Origin: Chloroflexi bacterium OLB14
Lineage (GTDB): Bacteria > Chloroflexota > Anaerolineae > Anaerolineales > Villigracilaceae
NCBI GenBank assembly: GCA_001567105.1
Contig: LMZR01000006.1
Coordinates: 1 to 64,000 of the forward strand
Length of the DNA stretch: 64,000 bases
Reading direction: 5' to 3'
The notes beneath the pieces are model-generated. The model was given only the letters and a program-made list of their open reading frames with translations, did not search any database and was not told the origin of the DNA. The position numbers were made by a program, and so were the translations under genes. Below are positions 36,087 through 44,559 of the stretch, one piece after another. Each line of letters opens with the position of its first letter. Position 1 is the first letter of the stretch.

Positions 36087-36159
36087 GCCCCTATCGTCTA
36101 GTGGCCTAGGACGAAGCCCTCTCAAGGCTTAAACCGGGATTCGAATTCCCGTAGGGGCA
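36087..36159 (+). tRNA. tRNA-Glu(CTC)
   Basis: Acceptor GCCCCTA/TAGGGGC; anticodon loop CTCTCAA gives CTC; T arm CGGGA-TTCGAAT-TCCCG. No CCA encoded. A terminator follows at 36179. Confidence 0.95.
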
Positions 36160-36178
36160 CTTTTATATTTTGGACTCT

Positions 36179-36199
36179 GCCAGCTTGCTGGCTTTTTTT
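36179..36199 (+). terminator. Terminator after tRNA-Glu
   Basis: GCCAGC-TT-GCTGGC followed by seven T. Confidence 0.8.
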
Positions 36200-36232
36200 A
36201 TTAATCCCTCTCACCTCCATTGAGGAGACTTA

Positions 36233-36266
36233 GGCTTAAAGCGGGATTCGAATTCCCGTAAGGGCA
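36233..36266 (+). pseudogene. 3' fragment of tRNA-Glu (duplicate)
   Basis: Repeats the last ~34 bases of the nearby tRNA-Glu, from GGCTTAAA through the T arm CGGGATTCGAATTCCCG to the acceptor arm. Two differences are seen: GCTTAAAGC vs GCTTAAACC and TAAGGGC vs TAGGGGC. There is no 5' half, so it cannot fold as a tRNA. Such fragments often mark old integration sites in tRNA genes or slipped duplication. Confidence 0.75.
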
Positions 36267-36283
36267 CTGAATTTTAGAATAAT

Positions 36284-36315
36284 AAAAAGCCACTGTTTCA
36301 TACAGTGGCTTTTTA
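36284..36315 (-). terminator. Terminator of the minus-strand lipoprotein gene
   Basis: AAAAAGCCACTGT-TTCA-(T)ACAGTGGCTTTTT, immediately past the stop at 36325. Confidence 0.8.
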
Positions 36316-36324
36316 CTTTAATTT

Positions 36325-36941
36325 TTATTTATTAATCACAATCTCTGTAATTGAACCATTCGTCTCAAAATCTTGTGTGAAGGACAAAACTGCTGTGGCA
36401 GAGACATCGCTACCTGCAACTGTAATCGTTGGTGATGATGTATATCCTGACCCTGTATCTATAATATTAAAGCCAGTTACAACTCCATTCTCAACAATCG
36501 CTTCAATCACAGCAGGATTTGGGGCCAAGTTTCACCTGCACTACGGTTATAGCGATAATAATTTGAGACTTCATCTAAATAATCATTCGTAACTCCATAA
36601 GGAGCAAGCACATTCATCAATGCCGCTTTATTGGCTTGAGCCTGCTCTTCACTTGGTGATGAACCTGCGCCTGCTGGGTTTACATGACTAAACGCCTCAC
36701 GAAATACTTCTTCTGGAACACCTAATGCAGAAGCAATTAGAATTACAGGTCGCCCATTATCTCGTGGATCAAGTTCATAGCCACCAGAAATAATTACTTG
36801 AACTTCATCAGTACCAGAAACAATTTGTGTATTTGAGGATTCAGTATTGATTTGATTCGCCTGTTGATTATTGCCACAAGCAACCATAACAAACATAAGA
36901 AATACTAGACCTAACACTTTTTGAAAATTTATTTTGTTCAT
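36325..36941 (-). CDS. Lipoprotein of unknown function (frameshifted in this sequence)
   Basis: Two frames join into ~205 residues if one base is restored in the CC at 36525-36526: …NRSAGETW continues as APNPAVIEAIVENGVVTG. The start at 36941 gives a signal with lipobox (FVMVAC). The middle part holds an acidic EEVFREAFSHVNPAG stretch. The C-terminal ~65 residues have the GFNIIDTGSGYTSSPTITV motif of repeats seen in secreted phage-tail-like and adhesin proteins. Function unknown. It lies 17 bp downstream of the YHYH lipoprotein gene and is probably co-transcribed. Confidence 0.65.
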
Positions 36942-36970
36942 AATTTTTTCCATTTATTTTTTAATCAGAA

Positions 36971-38167
36971 TTATGGAGGCGGACCACCCGCAGGCACACA
37001 CGCCAACTGACTTGAATTTGGCGGAGTCATACAAGTGCCTGTCATATTCCCAACCGAACAACTTGCACCTTGAGATAATCCACTACAAGCATTAATCGCC
37101 TCTTGTGGTGGTTGTTGACCAGCCTGCTCACCTTGTTGATTCTGACCACCTTGTTGTTGTCCTTGCCCGCCAATTGACTTTACTGATGGCGTACCTTTGA
37201 AACAACCAACTGTATATGGAAATTCATGGGTAGCATGGTAATGATACATCTCAACAAATTGACCATCCCACTCAACTACTTCAGTATGACCATGACATTC
37301 ATCTAAATCTTCATTTGTCACTTCTTTACCATTGGCGTCATAATAACCATAAATACCAAAACCATCAAAAGCATAACCCATCAATGCGGAATGACCTGTA
37401 GCAGTATCCGTTGTACAATCACTCAACGTATGATAATGATACACACCCGCTTCTTGCGGATGACCATCGCAATTATCTTGCACTTCATGCGCTCCAGCAT
37501 CTCGCCCGCCTGCATCAAAAGCATTGAACATTGGAACACCCGAAAGCATAATACCAACTTCACCACCAACGCACGTTGGTTGATTCGCTACAACTGGATT
37601 GGCAGGTAAAGACACTGTAACATTCTGTTCACTAATCGAATTCGGATTTCGATCAATCGCATACGCATCGTCACTAGCTGAAATCGGATAATTTCCCGTT
37701 TCATGATCTGGTAAACCATTGCCAGTAAACACACGTTGGTCACCTTGAATCGAAATCGTAAACTCATGGGGCCATGTCACAGAACCATCCACCACCGCTT
37801 TCATCAACGCATTCCATGTGCCATCACCATTCATCCAATTGCCAGTGCCAGTTGCCCCACCACCATTAAATGATGTCTGACATGAAAATACATAACCAAC
37901 TTGTGGGCTAGATGAATATTTTCCATCACCAACTTCAAGATGAGTTAAATCTACATCAGATGTATGTGGCGCATCGGAATGAGAATGCGATTCACTTTGC
38001 GCTTCATTCGTAGCCGACGGTTGATTCTGATTCTGGGAGCTTTGGTCATTGGCTGGGGGCTGAGACTCGCTTGATGGAGCCGAACCAACTTGCGGCGCAG
38101 GTGGAGGCGGCATCAAACATGCTGAAAGCAAAAAACTTATCATCAATAAATAAAATATCTTTTTCAT
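36971..38167 (-). CDS. YHYH-domain lipoprotein
   Basis: A 398-residue protein with lipobox (LLSAC, Cys ~17) and a long Ser/Gln/Pro/His linker. The domain at ~130-330 contains the YHYH motif twice (GVYHYHTLSDC, MYHYHATHEFPYTVGC) and the DGFGIYGYYD block typical of the YHYH family. Many of the His residues could bind metal. The C-terminus is Gln/Gly-rich with Cys pairs. A strong GGGAGGAG ribosome-binding site precedes the ATG. Extracytoplasmic role unknown. Confidence 0.85.
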   Translation of the reverse strand: MKKIFYLLMISFLLSACLMPPPPAPQVGSAPSSESQPPANDQSSQNQNQPSATNEAQSESHSHSDAPHTSDVDLTHLEVGDGKYSSSPQVGYVFSCQTSFNGGGATGTGNWMNGDGTWNALMKAVVDGSVTWPHEFTISIQGDQRVFTGNGLPDHETGNYPISASDDAYAIDRNPNSISEQNVTVSLPANPVVANQPTCVGGEVGIMLSGVPMFNAFDAGGRDAGAHEVQDNCDGHPQEAGVYHYHTLSDCTTDTATGHSALMGYAFDGFGIYGYYDANGKEVTNEDLDECHGHTEVVEWDGQFVEMYHYHATHEFPYTVGCFKGTPSVKSIGGQGQQQGGQNQQGEQAGQQPPQEAINACSGLSQGASCSVGNMTGTCMTPPNSSQLACVPAGGPPP

Positions 38168-38250
38168 ATAATTCTCCTCCCTTCATTTTATGCTTATAGA
38201 AAAAAACTACAAGTGTATAAAATCATATTCCCCCATGACAATTGTCATGT

Positions 38251-39015
38251 TTATTGATTCATTTCCCAAATAATTCTTAAGCCTTCAAGTGTGAGCCAAG
38301 GAGAAATAACATCAATCACTTTTGTTTCTTTAGCGATAATTTCAGAAAGCCCGCCTGTGGCAATGACTTTCATGTCATTTCCCAATTCAGTTTTGAATCT
38401 ATTAACCATACCTTCAACCATGCTGACGTATCCAAACAACAAACCTGATTGCATAGCATGAATTGTATTTTTACCAATGACAGATGGTGGCAGTTGCAAA
38501 TCAATACGCGGAAGTTTTGCGGCGCGTGTATATAACGCTTCTGCGGCGAGATTAATACCAGCAGTAATTGCGCCACCTAAATATTCACCATCTTTTGTAA
38601 TTGCATTGAATGTTGTTGCGGTTCCAAAATCCACCACGCAAGCGGGACCACCATATAATTTCATCACTGCTACTGCATCGCAAACTCTATCAGCCCCAAC
38701 AGCACGTGGATCTTCATAACGAATTTTGATTCCAGTTTTGATTCCTGCATCTACCACCAAAGGTTTTTGTTTTAGATATTCTTCGCAGGCTTGAATGACT
38801 CGTCCCGTTAATGGTGGCACAACCGATGCAAGTGAAATGCCTGTAATATCTTTTACAGTTTTGCCTGCATTTTGTAACAGACCTAAAAATTGCAAACCAT
38901 ATTCATCAGGCATACGATTATGGTCGGTTGCCAAACGCCAATGCGCACCGAATTTATCTTTTTCATAAAGCCCAAGCGTGAGGTTAGTATTGCCAATGTC
39001 AATGACGAGGAGCAT
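38251..39015 (-). CDS. coaX: Type III pantothenate kinase
   Basis: A 254-residue enzyme that phosphorylates pantothenate in coenzyme A synthesis. Visible: N-terminal phosphate-binding VIDIGNTNLTLGLY, the DPRAVGADRVCDAVA segment, VVDFGTATTFNAI and ITAGINLAAEAL. Length and motif order match CoaX rather than type I/II kinases. It is the last gene of a run of minus-strand genes; the gap to the upstream membrane protein gene is only 14 bp, so co-transcription is likely. Confidence 0.96.
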   Translation of the reverse strand: MLLVIDIGNTNLTLGLYEKDKFGAHWRLATDHNRMPDEYGLQFLGLLQNAGKTVKDITGISLASVVPPLTGRVIQACEEYLKQKPLVVDAGIKTGIKIRYEDPRAVGADRVCDAVAVMKLYGGPACVVDFGTATTFNAITKDGEYLGGAITAGINLAAEALYTRAAKLPRIDLQLPPSVIGKNTIHAMQSGLLFGYVSMVEGMVNRFKTELGNDMKVIATGGLSEIIAKETKVIDVISPWLTLEGLRIIWEMNQ

Positions 39016-39029
39016 GAGAATATTTTACC

Positions 39030-40781
39030 TTAAGGTGTTGCTATATAAAACGGCTCAATAGATTTGAGGATGGAAAATATAAAATTGAAATTGTTAATCA
39101 CAATGACCAAAACAATGATTGCCAAAATAATCTGAAGCCAAGTTTTCTGTGCATAATCAGATAAAGATAATGCCATGAAAAAGACTAAGGCATACATCCA
39201 ATATGGTGTGTAGAGGAAAAGTTCTGTGCCGTAGAACAAGTGCATGAGAAAGTTAAAACCTAATGCGCCTAACAAGCCAAGCATGAGTGAAAGATGTTTT
39301 GAATTACGAATATTTTTTATAAATGCAAAAGCACAGCCTGTAAGTAATATCAACCACAAAACTAGCGGAATATTTGCCAGCCCTTTGTATGAAGCCAGAG
39401 CATGAGTGCGGATGTCGAAAGTTTTCAGGTCAATGGTTGGGAAAGGTGGTTTTTTAGAAATGACTTCGAGAACGTCTGGGGCGACCATGCCATATAAAGC
39501 CATTGTGCGTGTTAGCACTTGAAATTTTTCAGTCAAATTTGTTTGTGGCTCAGCACCTGATATTTTGACAAATCCAAACTCAACGGCAATGTCTTGAGGA
39601 TTAAAGAATAAGGTAATAGATTTTGGATAAATAAAATTTGTGAAAAATGTTAACAAAATCCCAAAGATGAAAATCAAGATGCTATATAAGATTAAACGTG
39701 AGAAACCATATTGATTGAAGAATTTCTTGATTTTATTCTGACCGCCGAGGACGGCGGTCAGAGCGGGTTGGTTTGTTGACAGATTTTTATTAAAGAATAA
39801 TCCAATCACACCTTGAGCAATGTTGGTGATGGTGATGCCGAACAAAATCAAACCTGCAGGGACGAGAATAGAAAATCGTTTTTCGTTGGCTTGAATGAGC
39901 AAAAAGAAAAATATTAACGAAGCCGTGCCGAAGATGTAGTTTTCAGTCAATGAGCCGAATAGCAAATGAGAAGCACTAAAACCTAGTAACGTAGCAAAAA
40001 GAAAAGCATAGACTTTTGATTCAGTGGCTCGTTTGATAAATAAATAAGCCATGAAAACACATAATCCAGCAGTGACTGAAACGACAAGCATTGCTCCAAG
40101 TTGATAATGCTCGCCCATCCAAAAAGATATCAAGCGCATGAGTGGACGAATGATGATTAAACTCAATGGATGCACAGCACGATTGATTGGTGAACTGTTT
40201 GGGCTGGCGAGAATTTCCATCCATGGACCAGCATCTGCTTCAAACAGGACGACGTTGTGACTCAAAGCAGGGTGATTCAAGGCTCGTGAGAGAATTAAAT
40301 GAATGAGGAAGAACATTCCACCTAGATAGATTCCAGTTTTATTATGGAGTACAAAAGTTTGCTTTTGTACTATCCAATGACAAGCCATTGGAGTCCATAA
40401 TAATGTGATGAGGGCTGTAATGATAAAAGTTAAAAGATATTTTTGTGGGATGGAGATATATTCTATTGAAAATATGTCTGGAAATTGAAGGCAGATGTAG
40501 ATGGTTGCAAAAAAGAAAATAGGTAAGAATAATAAAAAGGGATTGCTTTGGCTGTTGGTCTCGATACGCCCTTCGCTAATTTCGCTCAGGGCTACTCGAC
40601 CAACGGAATTTTGCAATGACAGGTAAATTAAAATATTGGCTATCGTCATCACAATTAAAGTTGCAATGATGATAGCCAATGTTGAATCAAGGACGGAATT
40701 TAAGAATCCGATAAGGAGATAGGCAAAACATAAACTAAGCAAAAAACTGATTGAGAAGTGTGAGATGGAATGTTTTGCCAT
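39030..40781 (-). CDS. Polytopic membrane protein (GT-C-like) carrying three in-frame palindromic repeats
   Basis: A 583-residue protein with about 12-14 hydrophobic helices, resembling undecaprenyl-phosphate-dependent GT-C proteins of unknown specificity; no assignable catalytic motif. It is unusual in that three palindromic repeats of three families lie inside the reading frame without breaking it: family A at residues ~60-75 (SVGRVALSEISEGRIETN), family D at ~128-147 (TPMACHWIVQKQTFVLHNK) and family B at ~340-348 (QPALTAVLGGQN). All other copies found are intergenic or in-frame. Its neighbours are coaX and the methyltransferase-MTHFR gene. Confidence 0.8.
   Translation of the reverse strand: MAKHSISHFSISFLLSLCFAYLLIGFLNSVLDSTLAIIIATLIVMTIANILIYLSLQNSVGRVALSEISEGRIETNSQSNPFLLFLPIFFFATIYICLQFPDIFSIEYISIPQKYLLTFIITALITLLWTPMACHWIVQKQTFVLHNKTGIYLGGMFFLIHLILSRALNHPALSHNVVLFEADAGPWMEILASPNSSPINRAVHPLSLIIIRPLMRLISFWMGEHYQLGAMLVVSVTAGLCVFMAYLFIKRATESKVYAFLFATLLGFSASHLLFGSLTENYIFGTASLIFFFLLIQANEKRFSILVPAGLILFGITITNIAQGVIGLFFNKNLSTNQPALTAVLGGQNKIKKFFNQYGFSRLILYSILIFIFGILLTFFTNFIYPKSITLFFNPQDIAVEFGFVKISGAEPQTNLTEKFQVLTRTMALYGMVAPDVLEVISKKPPFPTIDLKTFDIRTHALASYKGLANIPLVLWLILLTGCAFAFIKNIRNSKHLSLMLGLLGALGFNFLMHLFYGTELFLYTPYWMYALVFFMALSLSDYAQKTWLQIILAIIVLVIVINNFNFIFSILKSIEPFYIATP
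39737..39762. repeat. Family B palindrome inside the membrane-protein gene
   Basis: Core TGACCGCCGAGGACGGCGGTCA; translated in frame as LTAVLGG. Same core as 17764-17802. Confidence 0.8.
40342..40400. repeat. Family D palindrome inside the membrane-protein gene
   Basis: AGTACAAAAGTTTGCTTTTGTACT plus CCAATGACAAGCCATTGG, bounded by TATGGAGT and GAGTCCATA, the layout of 9563-9620 and 25952-26009. Confidence 0.7.
40555..40604. repeat. Family A palindrome inside the membrane-protein gene
   Basis: TTGGTCTCGATACGCCC and GGGCTACTCGACCAA arms around CTTCGCTAATTTCGCTCA. Same termini as 49956-50003. Confidence 0.85.
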
Positions 40782-40845
40782 GTTGGAGTTAAGATAAAGG
40801 TCAAATGGTTAGGAGCAAGTATAAATCAAGAAAGAGGCGGTTTCT

Positions 40846-40894
40846 TATCGCCGAGACGGCGACAAGAGCAGGGAGCAAGTTCCCTGACTCCATA
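40846..40894. repeat. Family B plus family D repeat remnants
   Basis: TATCGCCGAGACGGCGACAA then AGGGAGCAAGTTCCCT and ACTCCATA. Intergenic, between a minus-strand start and the stop of the upstream gene. Confidence 0.5.
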
Positions 40895-42736
40895 TCATTC
40901 TTTCACTTGATCAATAATCTCAGAAATTAAATCGTAGCGATGAAATTGAGGCATGATGTAAACACCGCTTGCCCAAGGTTTGATGGCTTGAATTAATTCG
41001 ACTGTTACATCAACACCAGCTTTGGCGGCATGTTCGCCAGCAGATTCGATTCGTTGTATCATTTCATCGGGGATAGAAATGCCAGGCACTTCGTTGTTGA
41101 GAAAGTTTGCATGTTTAGCACTGACCAACGGAAGAATGCCCGCTAAAATCGGTTTGTTTAATTTTCCATGTTTTGCTTCGTAGGCTTCGATTAATTTTGG
41201 TCCATCATCTTTGTGATAAATCGGTTGGGTTAAAAAGAAATCGGCACCTGCTTTAATTTTGCGATTCAAATTTTTAACTTCTGTTTCAATATCTTGCGGA
41301 CAAAGATTCAACGCCGCACCTACAAAAAAATTTGTTGGCTGACCAATGCTCGTGCCTGAATGATCAATGCCCATGTTGAAACCTTGCTTGATTAATTTAA
41401 TTAAACCTGATGGCACTAAATCATAATTATCTGCGGCTTCGGGATAATCACCAATAGAAGTTGGGTCGCCCATGACAACAAAAAGATTGCGAATGCCAAG
41501 TGCATGTGCGGCGAGTAAATCACCTTGCACGCGCAATAAATTTCTACCGCGTGTTGGAAAATGTAAAGTTGTTTCAACACCAATTTGACGTTGCACTAAA
41601 TCACACACAGCCCAACCAGACATTCTCATGCGTGCCATAGGCGTATCAGCCACATTGATAACATCAGCACCTGAATCATGAAGCAGTGATGCACCTGCTA
41701 ATAATTTATGAGTTGATAATCCGCGTGGTGGATCCATCTCAATACAAATTGAAAATTTTTTATCGGCAAGTTTTTGTGCCAATTGTGATGTTTGTATATT
41801 TATTTCAGCAGTTTCTTCATTAGAGACTTCTGAAGTCTCTAAGACTTCGGAAGTCTGTGGTGCAGACTCCAACGCTTTCTTCATCATCAAAATATGTTGT
41901 GGCGTTGTTCCGCAACAACCACCTACAATGTTTGCACCTGCTGAACGAAATAACAAAGCATACTCACCAAAATATTCTGCATCGGCTGGGTACATAATTC
42001 GTCCGCTCACTTGTTCGGGCCAGCCTGCATTGGGTTTAATCCAAAATTTTCCATGCGGAACTGCCTGACGCATTTGTTTTAAGATTCGCAAAAGTTGTGA
42101 TGGTCCGCCAGAACAATTGACTCCAATTACATCAGCACCTGCTTCTGAAATTCTCGTAGCAACTTTAGCAGGGTCATCACCCAACAAAGTTCTATCATCG
42201 CGCGTAAACGTCACCGAAGCAATCACTGGCAAATCACAAACTTCTTTGGCGGCTTTGATGGCTTCTTGAATTTCATACACATCGCTAAACGTTTCGATGA
42301 CGATTAAATCTGCGCCTGCTTCTGCTAGTGATTTGATTTGCTCCGCAAACGCTTCTCTGGCTTCCTCCAACTTGATTCTGCCATACGGAGCGATTCTTAC
42401 TCCCAACGGACCGACGTCACCTGCTATCAAAACATTTTTGAATGAAGCGGCAACTACCCGTTTGGCAAGTTCAACACCTGCTTTATTAATTTCTTGCACA
42501 TGATTCTGCAAACCATATTTGCCCAACTTAAATTTATTGGCACTAAATGTATTGGTGATAATTATTTCTGCACCTGCTTCAATGTATTCGCGATGAATTT
42601 CTGCTACTGCGGCAGGGTTATTCAAATTTAATTCATCAAAACATTTTTCAAAACTCACGCCACGCGCATGGAGCATCGTTCCCATGGCGCCATCAGCAAG
42701 GATTGTTTTTGTAGAAAGGGTTTCAAGTAAATTCAT
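40895..42736 (-). CDS. Homocysteine S-methyltransferase - methylenetetrahydrofolate reductase fusion
   Basis: A 613-residue bifunctional protein. The ATG at 42736 was chosen because the family N-terminus starts there. Residues ~1-285: BHMT-like Hcy methyltransferase with DGAMGTML, GVNCSGGP (zinc Cys) and GGCCGTTP (zinc Cys pair). Residues ~315-605: MTHFR-like barrel with FSICIEMDPPRGLS, DVINVADTPMARM, NLFVVMGDP and LTQPIYH. It corresponds to YitJ-type enzymes and could make methyl-THF and methionine. The linker (~294-305) contains a family C palindrome translated as TSEVLETSEV. metH, in the same run, supplies a second methionine route. Confidence 0.93.
   Translation of the reverse strand: MNLLETLSTKTILADGAMGTMLHARGVSFEKCFDELNLNNPAAVAEIHREYIEAGAEIIITNTFSANKFKLGKYGLQNHVQEINKAGVELAKRVVAASFKNVLIAGDVGPLGVRIAPYGRIKLEEAREAFAEQIKSLAEAGADLIVIETFSDVYEIQEAIKAAKEVCDLPVIASVTFTRDDRTLLGDDPAKVATRISEAGADVIGVNCSGGPSQLLRILKQMRQAVPHGKFWIKPNAGWPEQVSGRIMYPADAEYFGEYALLFRSAGANIVGGCCGTTPQHILMMKKALESAPQTSEVLETSEVSNEETAEINIQTSQLAQKLADKKFSICIEMDPPRGLSTHKLLAGASLLHDSGADVINVADTPMARMRMSGWAVCDLVQRQIGVETTLHFPTRGRNLLRVQGDLLAAHALGIRNLFVVMGDPTSIGDYPEAADNYDLVPSGLIKLIKQGFNMGIDHSGTSIGQPTNFFVGAALNLCPQDIETEVKNLNRKIKAGADFFLTQPIYHKDDGPKLIEAYEAKHGKLNKPILAGILPLVSAKHANFLNNEVPGISIPDEMIQRIESAGEHAAKAGVDVTVELIQAIKPWASGVYIMPQFHRYDLISEIIDQVKE
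41823..41856. repeat. Family C palindrome in the Hcy-methyltransferase linker
   Basis: GAGACTTCTGAAGTCTC then AGACTTCGGAAGTCT, in frame; translated as two TSEV units. Confidence 0.75.
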
Positions 42737-42752
42737 GTTTTCTCTTTTCTTA

Positions 42753-42803
42753 AGTACTGCGAGATTTATCTCGCTAAACGCAACATGAATGTTGCGGTAC
42801 AAA
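42753..42803. repeat. Paired palindromes (GTAC-bounded)
   Basis: GCGAGATTTATCTCGC and GCAACATGAATGTTGC, bounded by AGTAC and GGTAC. Between two minus-strand genes. Confidence 0.6.
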
Positions 42804-42806
42804 TTT

Positions 42807-44559
42807 TTATGGTTTTTTAATTACACTCAACACAGCATTGCCACGTTTTATTTCATGCACAACTTCAGCATCAGGGTATGATATTTTATCTAACTCATAG
42901 CGTGTTATCGAAACAACATATTCATAACTTTCGGCGCGTTCAATTTCACCTGATGAATAAATTTTCAAATCTTCTCTAGCAAATAAAGAAAATAATTGCG
43001 CGGGTCCTTCCACCCAAATGTTTGCATTGGGCGAAGCAACATCATTCACATATTCTGCGGCTTCACGATACGATGTTGCCCAATAATCATTTTCAAAACG
43101 CTCACTTGTATCACCTGCAAACATATTGTAGTAAATATATTCGTATGGATGTAATTTTACAATTCCAAAAATATTTGGGATTAAACATAAAACAATCAAA
43201 GCAAGTTGCCATTTTGTATTTTTGATTTTTTCAAACGCCACACCTGCCATCAAAAAGATAGGCGGAATGATAAATAAGATTTGTCTGAAATTATCATATA
43301 AAGCAGTTTTGAAGATGATAAATGCTAGAAAGGGAATCAGAAACCACAACGCAAACAATGTCAGCATTTCTCGCTTCTCATTCGACCTTTGAATTGCTAC
43401 TGCTACCCCAACCATGGTCAATACCCAAACGGATTCGCTGAACTGAATCCCAAATAAAACAGGTAGATATGAATAAGGCAAATTAGTAAGTGGATAAGTC
43501 TCGCCGTTGAACAGTACAGTCCCAGCCCATGGGTATAAAGACATTTCTTTGAGGCTTTCAAAAAAAACGTGGCAAGGGATTCATCCACAAGTAGGGCCAG
43601 GTGAGATAAGTTGCAATAAGAGCAATGATGGCGTAGATTGTGATTGGAACAAAGGCTTGCTTTCCTCTTGTTCGTAATTGGTAAATAGTAATTAGTAAGC
43701 CTGCGAATGGACCAAGTATTCTGGTGGAGGTGGCGAATCCGAGTATGAATCCAGCAGGGAGAAGGAGCAGAATCGTTTTTAGTAGGTTGGGTTGAAAGCG
43801 ATAATAAATAAAGAGCAGGACAAAAGTGGAAAGTAGAAAGTAAAAAGTGCGTATTTGTAAAAATAAAATGAAATATCTTTGTGTGTAAACATCGGCTGAA
43901 ACGCCTGAAACGTTTTTAGCAATTAATGAAATGATGTTTGTGTTACCTGCTTGAGCAGAAATCACAAGCTCGGAGATGTAGGAGTGAATGGTTTGGGTTA
44001 AGAGAAAAAGCCCAAAGACAGTCACCAACCAAAAACAAGTCAGAAGCGTGAGATTTTTTTTGTGAGCTGATTCAAAAGAAATTGAGTCAAAGGCTTTGAA
44101 TCCGAGTGCAATCGAAATCAAAAATAAAGAAAGAAACGGCGTATCTTTTGGGTTGATGAAAGCGTGACCCCACAAAAGCGGTTGCGTTGCAAAAAGAAGT
44201 GTTGCACCCAATGAGGCGTTTTGATTGAGCCAACGTTTTGCGATGGAATAAAATGCCAACGTGCCAAAAAAATATGTAATGAAATAAATTAGATGGCGAA
44301 CATCCGAAATGTGAAATGATGTTTTTATATTTTGCGCGAGCCATTCAACCAACATCACAAAAGCGGGACCGTAAAATGCTAAATCATCTCTGCTTAAATT
44401 GACGATGCCTTCTGCACGCCATGTTGAATACGCATTGATTGATTTGCGTGCATACGTTTGCAAAGAATCTTCATCCCAACTTTGACCGTAATGATTAAAC
44501 GTTAATAGACCTGCAAATAGAATGATAGCGAAAATAAATGCGGGAAAATATTTTTTCAT
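42807..44559 (-). CDS. GT39/ArnT-like membrane glycosyltransferase (frameshifted in this sequence)
   Basis: Two frames join into ~583 residues if one base is removed from the A8 run at 43560-43567 (PLPRFF then ESLKEMSLYPWAG). It begins with a signal anchor and the QSWDEDS motif at ~26-32, giving the acidic pair of GT-C enzymes. Next come ~10 helices, INPKDTPF at ~146, TWPYLWMNPL and a hydrophilic C-terminal domain from ~500 ending GNAVLSVIKK. It would transfer sugar from a polyprenyl carrier outside the membrane. It directly follows the GT87-like gene (next base), so they are probably an operon. Confidence 0.85.

Noticed and set aside
36233..36266. Second tRNA-Glu
   Set aside because: Only the 3' half is present and no 5' acceptor strand exists.
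42737..42802. N-terminal extension of the Hcy-methyltransferase fusion
   Set aside because: It is encoded by a palindromic repeat; the conserved family start is at 42736.
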